Shown in pieces: positions 1 through 6,655 of a DNA stretch of 9,900 bases. The stretch spans positions 1 to 9,900 of the forward strand of contig CAZAAC010000076.1 in assembly GCA_964483155.1 (NCBI GenBank). The letters are read 5' to 3'. The translations under genes and the position numbers were made by a program. Under the pieces are notes generated by a model, which was given only the letters and a program-made list of their open reading frames with translations, was not told the DNA's origin and ran no database searches. The number at the start of each line of letters is the position of its first letter. The stretch's first letter is position 1. This DNA is from JAAYYM01 sp964483155. Its GTDB lineage: Bacteria > Bacillota > Clostridia > Lachnospirales > Lachnospiraceae.

Positions 1-826
1 CAAATTGCTCATGGTGTGAACGTGTCATTTGATAGGTATAGTTTATAAACTTACTATTAGGCAGGAGATATCTATACTTTTCAATTGAGTTTGCCGCCAA
101 TACCGTATGGGTTTTCATAACTGCAAACTCCTGCTCCGTATATTTTCCATCTTTTTGAAGAACATAATCCGGAATTCCTATTTTACCCATGTCATGAAGT
201 CTTGAGGATAACAATATTAGTTCAAAATCTTCTGGCTGAATACCAAAATTAATACCACTCATTAACATTTCTTTCAATAAGACACTCATATATTTTGATA
301 CACGTAGGCTATGCATGCCAGCAAATCTATCTTTTTCTGTAATTAAATCTGTTATAATCCCAATGATAAAATATTCCAGTCGCATTGCATTCTGCGTTTG
401 AAAAGATGCCGTCTGTTGCAATTGAACAGTATATGTCTGCATTTGTTTTTGCTGATCTAAAATCTTTATCTGCATTTCTATCCGTTTACGCAATAGTTCC
501 ATTATGATTGGCTTTCTTATGAAATCAACTGCTCCTAGTCGATATGCCTCTAATTCTGTAGCAACATCTGTATCGCCTGACATAAACAGAACCGGAATCC
601 CTTTTGCTTTCTCGCTTGTCTTTAGTCTCATAATCATTTCAAAACCATTCATTCCGGGCATCGCAATGTCCGAAATGATTAAGCTCGGCATAACTGTAGA
701 CTTTGCCAAACGCGCCAGTGCCTGTTTACTGCTTGTCATTGCGACTACAACATAATATTTCTCCAGAGCCCTTTGGGCAATCAGTAATTCTGTTTCGTCA
801 TCGTCAACCATCATAATTGTATGCAT
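1..826 (-). CDS. Response regulator with receiver and HD-GYP domains (c-di-GMP phosphodiesterase type), 3' end outside the window
   Basis: Two-domain signalling protein; the first 275 residues are visible and the frame is open to the window edge. The receiver domain (about residues 1-120) has the acidic pocket D8-D10, the phosphoacceptor D53 in SDIAMPGMNG, S83 and K105 in RKP. A Gln-rich linker (about 120-150) leads to an HD-GYP domain with H172-x-x-R175, H211-D212-x-G-K215, IPD at 218-220, H240 and H271-H272-E273. The GYP motif itself would lie past the edge. The family hydrolyses cyclic di-GMP in the cytoplasm, and the visible metal ligands are intact, so activity is likely. The start at 826 follows GAGGGG (835-840) with an 8-base spacer. 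It lies 16 bases after hisA and has no promoter of its own, so it is probably cotranscribed. No partner histidine kinase is seen. Family assignment is firm; activity is inferred. Confidence 0.93.
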   Translation of the reverse strand, partial: MHTIMMVDDDETELLIAQRALEKYYVVVAMTSSKQALARLAKSTVMPSLIISDIAMPGMNGFEMIMRLKTSEKAKGIPVLFMSGDTDVATELEAYRLGAVDFIRKPIIMELLRKRIEMQIKILDQQKQMQTYTVQLQQTASFQTQNAMRLEYFIIGIITDLITEKDRFAGMHSLRVSKYMSVLLKEMLMSGINFGIQPEDFELILLSSRLHDMGKIGIPDYVLQKDGKYTEQEFAVMKTHTVLAANSIEKYRYLLPNSKFINYTYQMTRSHHEQF

Positions 827-842
827 GCTGTTTACCCCTCAC

Positions 843-1646
843 TCATTGATTTTGAAAGCATTCTATTACTTTGTCAAACTCCAGCTTACCACCAAATAAG
901 TCGAGGGCACTACCTATCGTTGCGTTAACGCGTCCTCTCCCTAATACATTCAATTTCTCTATATCTTCATAATTGGCTATTCCACCAGCATATGTGACCT
1001 TCCTTGCATTTCCTTTTTCTCTTTTACAAAAAGCATAATCCGCCAACACGGATACAACATTTTCCTCTATTCCCATTTGTCTTCCTTCCACATCAACCGC
1101 ATGTATCAGAAATTCATCGCACTTTGTAGATAGTTCCTCAAGTAATTGCACTGACATTTTTACATTGGTAAATTGTTGCCATCTGTTTGTAACAACATAA
1201 TAGGCATCATTCTTTTTTCTACAGCTAACATCAATTACTAATTTCTCTTTCCCCACTTCACGCTTTATTTTATCCAAATTATCATAACGAATCTGACCGT
1301 CCTGGAACAAAAAAGAAGTAATAATGACATGTGATGCTCCCGCATCCAGATATTCTGCCGCGTTCTCATCTGTAATGCCACCGCCTATCTGCAATCCATT
1401 TGGATATGCTGCAAGTGCTAATATTGCTTGTCGCTTTGTGGCAGGATAAAGATTAGAATCACTGGCGTTGAGCATAATAACATGCCCCCCTTTTAGTTCT
1501 CGCATTTTGTATAAATTGGCAAAATACGATGCATCTCTTTGGGATGTAAAATTCTCTACAGCAGTGTTATTCGCATCCTGTAAAGTTCCACCAATAATCT
1601 GCTTCACCTGTCCGTTATGTATATCTATGCAAGGTCTGAATTCCAT
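843..1646 (-). CDS. hisA: Phosphoribosylformimino-5-aminoimidazole carboxamide ribotide isomerase, eukaryotic type
   Basis: Cytoplasmic TIM-barrel isomerase of histidine biosynthesis (ProFAR to PRFAR). About 267 residues, against roughly 240-245 for the usual bacterial HisA. The N-terminus CIDIHNGQVKQIIGGTL, the block VIDVSCRK, the block EFLIHAVDVEG and the block YAGG closely resemble yeast HIS6 as I remember it, rather than E. coli or Bacillus HisA. Numbered from the second Met, the catalytic acids are D8 and D139; the phosphate-binding loops are GGG at 88-90, AGG near 221 and IGSALD near 244-249. Two adjacent ATGs occur (1649 and 1646). GAGAGG ends only 2 bases before the first but 5 before the second, so 1646 is preferred. 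No other his gene is nearby. It has its own promoter at 1695-1723 and leads into the HD-GYP gene. Confidence 0.9.
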   Translation of the reverse strand: MEFRPCIDIHNGQVKQIIGGTLQDANNTAVENFTSQRDASYFANLYKMRELKGGHVIMLNASDSNLYPATKRQAILALAAYPNGLQIGGGITDENAAEYLDAGASHVIITSFLFQDGQIRYDNLDKIKREVGKEKLVIDVSCRKKNDAYYVVTNRWQQFTNVKMSVQLLEELSTKCDEFLIHAVDVEGRQMGIEENVVSVLADYAFCKREKGNARKVTYAGGIANYEDIEKLNVLGRGRVNATIGSALDLFGGKLEFDKVIECFQNQ

Positions 1647-1694
1647 CATTACCTCTCTGGGATGATTTCCCTAAAATGCTTATTTTGTAATGCA

Positions 1695-1723
1695 ATTATA
1701 CCGTTTTGACATGTTAACGACAA
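1695..1723 (-). promoter_or_regulatory. Sigma-A-type promoter for hisA and the HD-GYP gene
   Basis: On the minus strand TTGTCG (1718-1723) is followed after 17 bases by a perfect TATAAT (1695-1700), about 45 bases ahead of the hisA start. The -35 box begins only 9 bases beyond the fbp stop codon, and there is no terminator hairpin between the two, so transcription from fbp may add to that from this promoter. Confidence 0.75.
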
Positions 1724-1732
1724 GTATTATTT

Positions 1733-3691
1733 TCACTCGCTCTTCTCAATTAGGGTACCTTCCTGATAGGCAAGCAACAATTCCTCGAGTTGGCATATAG
1801 ACTCTCGAATTTCGTACCCCGTATCTGTATCTGCTACACGTAATCTGAATTTTGAACTTTCAATAATGACCGAGTCCGAATAAACGTCTGTTTCCTTTAC
1901 AATTGCATCTTCGGTTGATTCAAAAGGCTCATGTGCAACCAGACGCATTCCGTGTGAATTATAAACGAGCGTATATCCTGCGATTCCTGTCTTGCTCTGA
2001 TATGCTTTTGAAAATCCTCCATCAATGACCATTAGTTTCCCACCACATTTGATCGGTGACTCTCCCCTCTTTTGCTCAACTGGGACATGTCCGTTTATAA
2101 TATGAGAATAACGGGCGTCTAATCCAAACTCCTCCATTATTTTATTGATTGTTGGTTCATCATTCAATAACTCATAATACTTATTTTTCTTCTCTGCATG
2201 GCTTGCTTTATCCTCTATAAAATAGCGCTCAAAAGTGGTCATTCTCTCCTTCCCGAATACTGGAGAATTAGGGTTGCCCCATATATACCAAAGTATGTCC
2301 TGCCCTTTCCTGCGCTCTTCTGCATCATTTTGGGTATAGTACCCTTTTCTTGCATAATGATCTAAAATATCATACAAGGCCTTGCCACTATATTGTGTAC
2401 CAAAAATATTGACCTTTTTAAATTCACCATTTTCATCAAGCGGAACACATCCATGATACAAAAGATTGGAATTGTATGTTTTATATAGACTTCCCTTTGC
2501 ATACAGAAATCGGACCTGCTTTTGCAATTTCTCACAGCGTAAAAATGCGTGGGAAATGCGTTCCATGACCTGTTCTTCTTCAGAAGTCAGTTTATATGGA
2601 TTTTGTGGATCTATCGTTGGAAAATCAATATCTCTTAGTTTATATACTATGCCATCGATTTCTATCGTCCCCTGCTCGTAATTAATCTTTTCGAGCAGTA
2701 ATCTGTCTTCCATTTCAAAACTCGGCTGGCTTTTAATAATTTGCCCTTCCAACTTAAATTGAATTATTGTAATCGCTTTGTGCATTTTTGTGTCAAATTC
2801 TAAATCATTGGTATGATACTCATGATTCGTGTGAATGGTAAATGCATTACAATCAGTAGCCGCATATACCTCCATTGCAAAAGTAGCCAGTGGAATCAAA
2901 TTAATGCCATAGCCCTCTTCTAGTGTGTCCAGGTTTCCATACTTTGCTGACATACGGATAACATTTGCGATACACGCTAAATGTCCTGATGCTGCCCCCA
3001 TCCATACGATATCGTGATTGCCCCACTGTATATCAATAGAGTGATAATGACGCAACATTTCTAGTATCAAATGTGGCCCCGGCCCACGATCAAATATATC
3101 ACCTACAATATGCAAATGATCGATGACAAGCCTTTGTATTAAATTACTAAGTGCAACGATAAATTCTGGTGCTCTGCCAATCCTGATAATCGTATGTATA
3201 ATTTCATTATAATATGCTTCTTTATCCTGTACTTCATCCTTTTCCGTAATCAGTTCTTCTATTACATATGCAAAATCCTTTGGAAGTGCTTTTCGCACTT
3301 TAGATCTGGTATATTTTGAAGCAACACGCTTTGTAATCTGTACGAGACGGTGTAGTGTAATCTTATACCAATCCTCAATATTATCCTCTTTTTTCCTGAT
3401 TAGCTCAAGTTTCTCCTCTGGATAATAAATCAATGTTGCAAGTATCTTTTTATCCTTTTCGCTAAGCGTGTTTCCGAATTCCTCATCAATCTTACGTTTT
3501 ACTGATCCTGAACCGTTTCTGAGCACATGTATAAACTGTTCGTGCTCCCCATGGATATCCGTCATAAAATGCTCTGTGCTTTTAGGCAGATTCAGAATCG
3601 ACTGTAAATTAATAATCTCTGTAGAAGCTGCTGCTATTGTAGGATATTGTTCTCCCACACTTTTTAAGTATTTAAGTTCCTCATTTTTCAT
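1733..3691 (-). CDS. fbp: Fructose-1,6-bisphosphatase, class III
   Basis: Hydrolyses fructose-1,6-bisphosphate to fructose-6-phosphate in gluconeogenesis; cytoplasmic and metal dependent. At 652 residues it is close to the B. subtilis class III enzyme (about 670). Metallophosphoesterase motifs are in order: D45-x-H47-G-E-H, VGDIFDRG with D198 and D201, WGNHD at 223-227, and NGHVPV at 533-538. The C-terminal part ends in a mostly helical segment. The open frame extends 20 codons upstream to an ATG at 3751, but that ATG lies upstream of the promoter whose -10 is at 3713-3718, so it cannot be on that transcript. The ATG at 3691 follows GGAGG (3699-3703) with a 7-base spacer, and the protein then begins MKNEELKYLK. 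The gene is single, with its own promoter and no obvious terminator before hisA. Confidence 0.96.
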   Translation of the reverse strand: MKNEELKYLKSVGEQYPTIAAASTEIINLQSILNLPKSTEHFMTDIHGEHEQFIHVLRNGSGSVKRKIDEEFGNTLSEKDKKILATLIYYPEEKLELIRKKEDNIEDWYKITLHRLVQITKRVASKYTRSKVRKALPKDFAYVIEELITEKDEVQDKEAYYNEIIHTIIRIGRAPEFIVALSNLIQRLVIDHLHIVGDIFDRGPGPHLILEMLRHYHSIDIQWGNHDIVWMGAASGHLACIANVIRMSAKYGNLDTLEEGYGINLIPLATFAMEVYAATDCNAFTIHTNHEYHTNDLEFDTKMHKAITIIQFKLEGQIIKSQPSFEMEDRLLLEKINYEQGTIEIDGIVYKLRDIDFPTIDPQNPYKLTSEEEQVMERISHAFLRCEKLQKQVRFLYAKGSLYKTYNSNLLYHGCVPLDENGEFKKVNIFGTQYSGKALYDILDHYARKGYYTQNDAEERRKGQDILWYIWGNPNSPVFGKERMTTFERYFIEDKASHAEKKNKYYELLNDEPTINKIMEEFGLDARYSHIINGHVPVEQKRGESPIKCGGKLMVIDGGFSKAYQSKTGIAGYTLVYNSHGMRLVAHEPFESTEDAIVKETDVYSDSVIIESSKFRLRVADTDTGYEIRESICQLEELLLAYQEGTLIEKSE

Positions 3692-3698
3692 AGTAATT

Positions 3699-3703
3699 CC
3701 TCC
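3699..3703 (-). promoter_or_regulatory. Ribosome binding site that fixes the fbp start
   Basis: GGAGG on the minus strand, 7 bases before the ATG at 3691. With the -10 box at 3713-3718 just upstream, it rules out the longer frame beginning at 3751. Confidence 0.85.
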
Positions 3704-3712
3704 ACCATTTTG

Positions 3713-3741
3713 ATTATAGTATGAAGTAGTTAAATTCGCAA
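3713..3741 (-). promoter_or_regulatory. Sigma-A-type promoter for fbp
   Basis: Minus-strand TTGCGA (3736-3741), a 17-base spacer and TATAAT (3713-3718). The implied transcript start is near 3705, leaving a very short leader of about 15 bases that carries the GGAGG site. The -35 box begins 6 bases beyond the dapAB terminator hairpin. Confidence 0.72.
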
Positions 3742-3747
3742 GTATAG

Positions 3748-3802
3748 ACAATAATTAAGCAGCCGGTTTCTATAAAGAGACTCCCGGCTGCTTGACTATT
3801 GT
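3748..3802 (-). terminator. Long hairpin between dapB and fbp, probable dapAB terminator
   Basis: Arms 3748-3766 and 3784-3802 are inverted repeats of 19 bases that differ at only two positions, with a perfect 10-bp inner stem (AAGCAGCCGG/CCGGCTGCTT) and a 17-base loop. In minus-strand RNA one of the two differences is a G-U pair. The hairpin begins about 10 bases after the dapB stop. The inner stem is followed on the minus strand by a T-rich stretch (TTAATTATTGT) rather than a clean T run, so it may terminate less sharply than a textbook case or protect the 3' end. Confidence 0.65.
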
Positions 3803-3812
3803 AAAAAAGCAA

Positions 3813-4571
3813 CTATATATTAACGACATCGCTCATGTGATAATAACCTGCAGGCTTACCTGCTAAGAACTTAGCTGCCTGAATGGCTCCTTTTCCAAAA
3901 ATAGCCCTTGAGTATGCAGTATGTGAAAAAGTAATAACCTCATCTGCTCCTGCAAATATGACATCATGATCTCCAACGATAGTGCCTCCCCTTACTGCAG
4001 AGATACCAATTTCCATCTGTTCTCTTTTCTGTTTCTCTTGGCTTCTATCGTATGTATAATGATAGGCATTTTCCATAGCTTCATTAATCGAATCTGCGAG
4101 CGCAAGTGCTGTTCCGCTTGGCGCGTCAAGTTTCATCTTATGGTGTTTTTCGACAATTTCAATATCAAACCCTGCTTCTGCAAGTATCGGTGACACTTCT
4201 TTTAGCACCTTCATCAGCAAGTTGATACCTATCGACATATTAGCTGATTTAAAAATGGCAACTTTTTTACTGGCATCTTCAATATGTTGTAGTTGTTCTT
4301 CGCTAAGTCCCGTTGTGCAAAGCACACATGGGATTTGTTTCCTGATACAATACTCCAGTAATTCGTCAACTGCATCTACTGCCCCAAAATCTATTACCGC
4401 ATCTACTTCTATCTGACATTCCGCAATATTCTTTACAACAGGATATATATTTTCGATATGATTTGATAAATCCACACCTACAGCTATTTCTATCTCAGGG
4501 TCATCCGCAATCAGATTTGTAATCATCTGGCCCATACGTCCATTACACCCATGCATCATTACTCTTATCAT
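3813..4571 (-). CDS. dapB: 4-hydroxy-tetrahydrodipicolinate reductase
   Basis: Second gene of the lysine/DAP operon. It reduces the DapA product to tetrahydrodipicolinate with NAD(P)H in the cytoplasm. The 252 residues are of usual length. An N-terminal Rossmann fold has G8-x-x-G11-R12-M13-G14. The central signature HHKMKLDAPSGTA begins at H143, with H143 and K147 at the places of E. coli H159 and K163. The C-terminus ends in GYYHMSDVVNI, typical of the family. The ATG at 4571 follows GAGAGG with a 7-base spacer, and the stop is TAG. It lies 27 bases after dapA with no promoter or terminator between, so the two are cotranscribed under the lysine riboswitch. Confidence 0.97.
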   Translation of the reverse strand: MIRVMMHGCNGRMGQMITNLIADDPEIEIAVGVDLSNHIENIYPVVKNIAECQIEVDAVIDFGAVDAVDELLEYCIRKQIPCVLCTTGLSEEQLQHIEDASKKVAIFKSANMSIGINLLMKVLKEVSPILAEAGFDIEIVEKHHKMKLDAPSGTALALADSINEAMENAYHYTYDRSQEKQKREQMEIGISAVRGGTIVGDHDVIFAGADEVITFSHTAYSRAIFGKGAIQAAKFLAGKPAGYYHMSDVVNI

Positions 4572-4598
4572 TTTAATTCCTCTCTCCCATGACTGCTA

Positions 4599-5486
4599 TT
4601 ATAAAAGTCCATAATTTTTCATGGCTATCTCAAGTTTCGCAGCATTTTCTGGTTCCATCTCTGTGAGCGGGCGACGAAGTGTCCCTGCCTCCATACCCAT
4701 TAAATTCATTGCTTTCTTGATGGGAATAGGATTTACTTCACAGAAAAGTGCTCCAACTAATTCAATTGTATCTAACTGCAACTTGATACTTTCATCAATT
4801 TTTCCTTCACTAAATTTAGCACAGATATCATGTGTTTGCTGTGGTATAATGTTTGACATTACAGAAATTACACCTTTTGCACCAAGTGCAAGCATTGGCG
4901 TGATCTGATTATCATTACCAGAATACAAATCTACAGCGCCATCTGCAATTGCCATCAATCTTGCAATTTGTATAAAATTGTCTGTTGCATCCTTAACACC
5001 TACGATATTTTCTACTTCCTTGCACAAAGCGACCAATGTCTCAGGGAGAATATTCACGCCACCAGTTCTTCCAGGTATATTATAGAGAATAATAGGAATT
5101 TTTACACTATTTGCAATCATTGCAAAGTGCTCTTTCAATCCTTTTTGCGTTGCTTTGTTATAATATGGTGTCACTACAAGTAAGGCATCCGCACCTACAG
5201 CTTCTGCCTCCGTCGACAAATATATAGCTGTTTTTGTACAATTAGAACCTGTTCCTGCAATGACAGGGATTCTATGATTTACCTTTTCAACTGCAAACCT
5301 GATACATTCGATGTGCTCCTCGTGGCTAAGGGTAGATGCCTCGCCCGTTGTTCCGCATACAATAATCGCATCCGTTCCATTCTTAATCTGAAATTCAATT
5401 TGCTCTGCAAATTTCTCATAATTTACTGTTTCATCCTGTCTAAATGGTGTGACAATCGCCACGCCTGCTCCTGTAAAAACTGCCAT
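4599..5486 (-). CDS. dapA: 4-hydroxy-tetrahydrodipicolinate synthase
   Basis: Condenses pyruvate with aspartate semialdehyde, the first committed step to meso-diaminopimelate (cell wall) and lysine. It is a 295-residue TIM barrel of the N-acetylneuraminate lyase superfamily, of standard length. The Schiff-base lysine is K165 in GVKDA. T46-T47 lie in GTTGE, Y108-Y109 in TPYYNK, and Y135 and R140 in YNIPGRTG; these correspond to E. coli T44/T45, Y106/Y107, Y133 and R138. The start at 5486 follows AGGAGG with an 8-base spacer. It is the first gene of dapA-dapB, behind a leader of about 430 bases with a lysine riboswitch, so expression should fall when lysine is plentiful. The assignment is secure. 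Confidence 0.97.
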   Translation of the reverse strand: MAVFTGAGVAIVTPFRQDETVNYEKFAEQIEFQIKNGTDAIIVCGTTGEASTLSHEEHIECIRFAVEKVNHRIPVIAGTGSNCTKTAIYLSTEAEAVGADALLVVTPYYNKATQKGLKEHFAMIANSVKIPIILYNIPGRTGGVNILPETLVALCKEVENIVGVKDATDNFIQIARLMAIADGAVDLYSGNDNQITPMLALGAKGVISVMSNIIPQQTHDICAKFSEGKIDESIKLQLDTIELVGALFCEVNPIPIKKAMNLMGMEAGTLRRPLTEMEPENAAKLEIAMKNYGLL

Positions 5487-5595
5487 AATTTCTTCCTCCT
5501 GTGAATTCGTTAATATGTATCCCCGGTATGGCTTTCATCCTCAAACACTTCTGCTTCTTTGCATAGTACCTTTGCATAGCAGACAATATATAATC

Positions 5596-5623
5596 AAAAA
5601 AGCCAACCGGATGAAGGTCGACT
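5596..5623 (-). terminator. Riboswitch-controlled intrinsic terminator in the dapA leader
   Basis: In minus-strand RNA, AGTCGACC (5616-5623) pairs with GGTTGGCT (5601-5608) over 8 bp including two G-U pairs. The 7-base loop is TTCATCC, and the last stem base plus the following bases give a run of six T. It begins about 30 bases after the aptamer P1 helix and about 110 bases ahead of dapA, the position expected of a lysine-responsive attenuator. Confidence 0.8.
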
Positions 5624-5643
5624 CATAGAATACAAAATAATCT

Positions 5644-5880
5644 TGTTCCATATGATAGCCCCCCATCTCATAAGTCCTGAACAAAATCATACGACTTACA
5701 AAAATGACAGTCATACACCTATTCGATGTATGCCCAAGAAAGCATATGCAGAAAATAATACTTTCTTTCGGCGCCTTTGCCTTTCCTTATCCTTCACATG
5801 CCATAACGACTCAAACCCTGTCTCTCTGCGGCATCTGGAAAAGTACTCTTCGTAAGCGCGACCTCTATCTTTGTTCAACA
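5644..5880 (-). ncRNA. Lysine riboswitch (L box) aptamer
   Basis: Minus-strand RNA carries the L-box pattern known from the B. subtilis lysC leader. AGATAGAGGTCGCG (5870 downward) is followed by AAGAGTA, then GGCGCCGAAAG (about 5775-5765), an AAGAAAG/CTTTCTT stem, a GCATACA/TGTATG stem with GAAT in its loop, ACTGTCA, a TAAGTC/GACTTA stem, and finally GGGGGGCTATC (to 5654). The closing P1 helix is GATAG with CTATC, extended by TGTT with AACA. Lysine binding should stabilise P1 and let the terminator at 5596-5623 form, switching off dapA-dapB. The aptamer limits are drawn by eye; P1 could be a few bases shorter. Confidence 0.93.
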
Positions 5881-5921
5881 TTCGGAACTCTGATTGCTGA
5901 ACTTATTAAGTTATTAAATGA

Positions 5922-5950
5922 ATAATAGCACTATGATGCTCTATTGTCAA
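5922..5950 (-). promoter_or_regulatory. Sigma-A-type promoter for the dapA-dapB leader
   Basis: Minus-strand consensus TTGACA (5945-5950), a 17-base spacer and TATTAT (5922-5927). The implied start near 5915 lies about 35 bases ahead of the L-box aptamer. The stretch 5487-5979 is thus accounted for by promoter, riboswitch, attenuator and dapA leader, and holds no protein gene. Confidence 0.8.
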
Positions 5951-5962
5951 ACATATTTCTCG

Positions 5963-5988
5963 AAAAAAGTAACATAATGTTATTTTTT
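5963..5988 (-). terminator. Weak AT-rich hairpin at the end of the TfoX_C gene
   Basis: On the minus strand six A, TAAC, loop ATTAT, GTTA, one unpaired C and six T form an A/T-rich hairpin ending in a T run. It overlaps the TAA stop of the 85-residue gene. The stem has few G-C pairs, so termination may be inefficient. The dap promoter lies just beyond. Confidence 0.45.
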
Positions 5989-6237
5989 ATGCCAGTTATA
6001 AAATTCTTTAAGCTCTTTCTTTTTTTGATCTGGCAATAACGTTTTTTTGACACCTTGTATGGCACCTTCTAGTCCCAGCAGCCTATTAATACATGCTGAT
6101 TCATCAATTTCCTGAATTTTTAGCCATGCCTGTTGCGCGCCTAAAGTTTTTAATTCTTCATATGTATTGACTCCGATCATATGCAATTGCTTTTCTGTAT
6201 CTTTCCCGATGTTTGGTAATTTTTCCAGCTCTCCCAT
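5980..6237 (-). CDS. Stand-alone TfoX C-terminal-domain protein
   Basis: Small 85-residue protein matching the C-terminal (helix-hairpin-helix-like) domain of TfoX/Sxy. LPNIGK at 7-12, IGVNTYEELKTLGAQQAWLK at 21-40, ACINRLLGLEGAIQGV near 48-63 and KKKELKEFY near 72-80 are the family's usual blocks. The N-terminal TfoX domain is absent, as in many small Firmicutes homologues. In gamma-proteobacteria TfoX/Sxy promotes competence gene expression; what the isolated domain does in clostridia is not known to me, though the fold suggests contact with nucleic acid or protein. AAGGAG lies ahead of the ATG at 6237. The gap to the upstream CMD gene is only 16 bases, so the two are surely cotranscribed. 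Confidence 0.88.
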   Translation of the reverse strand: MGELEKLPNIGKDTEKQLHMIGVNTYEELKTLGAQQAWLKIQEIDESACINRLLGLEGAIQGVKKTLLPDQKKKELKEFYNWHKK

Positions 6238-6253
6238 GGTCTCATCTCCTTCA

Positions 6254-6565
6254 TTATTCTTCTTTCATAATCTCTGCTAAATACGGCAATGCTTCTGCAA
6301 CCTGAATGCCTGTGATTGGCATAGGCACTAGCATGGCACTTTTTATCTCATCCATCGTCGCACCAAGCTTGCGCGCCTGTTCGATATGGAAAGGCAGCCC
6401 CCCATACATCCCCGACGCCACTAGTACTGCGATATAAGCCAATTCATGCGTTTTCTTATCTAATGCACTTTTCTCTGACAGCGTATGAATTGCCGCCATA
6501 AAAGCCTGTCCTACCCCGTCCGTTTCTTTCATTAACATTTCAAAACCGTTTGTCACCTTTTTCAT
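6254..6565 (-). CDS. Carboxymuconolactone decarboxylase (AhpD-like) family protein lacking the redox cysteines
   Basis: A 103-residue all-helical CMD-family protein. The core runs ALDKKTHELAYIAVLVASGM, then GGLPFHIEQARKLGAT and MDEIKSAML. Aligning H60 with the AhpD proton-relay His places E41 at the AhpD Glu, but the two positions of the CxxC pair are M53 and G56, and the protein has no cysteine at all. It therefore cannot be an AhpD-type thiol peroxidase, and the true substrate is unknown. The frame extends upstream to a TTG at 6637 with no good ribosome site. The ATG at 6565 follows AAAGGA (6576-6581) with a somewhat long 10-base spacer and matches family length. It sits 90 bases behind the sigma factor gene and 16 ahead of the TfoX_C gene. 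Confidence 0.87.
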   Translation of the reverse strand: MKKVTNGFEMLMKETDGVGQAFMAAIHTLSEKSALDKKTHELAYIAVLVASGMYGGLPFHIEQARKLGATMDEIKSAMLVPMPITGIQVAEALPYLAEIMKEE

Positions 6566-6655
6566 TATCGTTTCATCCTTTCTTATAGCCCCTTCTATTG
6601 AGCTGCTACATAGATAAAGACAAAATCTAAATCCCAAAGATACGTTTTTTTTAAA

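Noticed and set aside
504..755. 83-residue plus-strand open frame
   Set aside because: It is a shadow of the receiver domain of the minus-strand response regulator, which has clear conserved motifs.
5643..5925. Two overlapping plus-strand open frames of 70 and 73 residues
   Set aside because: They lie antisense to the lysine riboswitch and dapA leader, lack ribosome sites and resemble no family.
6566..6637. 24-residue N-terminal extension of the CMD-family protein
   Set aside because: It opens with TTG, lacks a ribosome site and exceeds family length; ATG 6565 with AAAGGA is preferred.
6566..6655. Separate promoter between the sigma factor and CMD genes
   Set aside because: Possible boxes (TTGGGA, TATCTA, TATAAG) are not at acceptable spacing, so none is called, although a promoter read by the sigma factor itself cannot be excluded.
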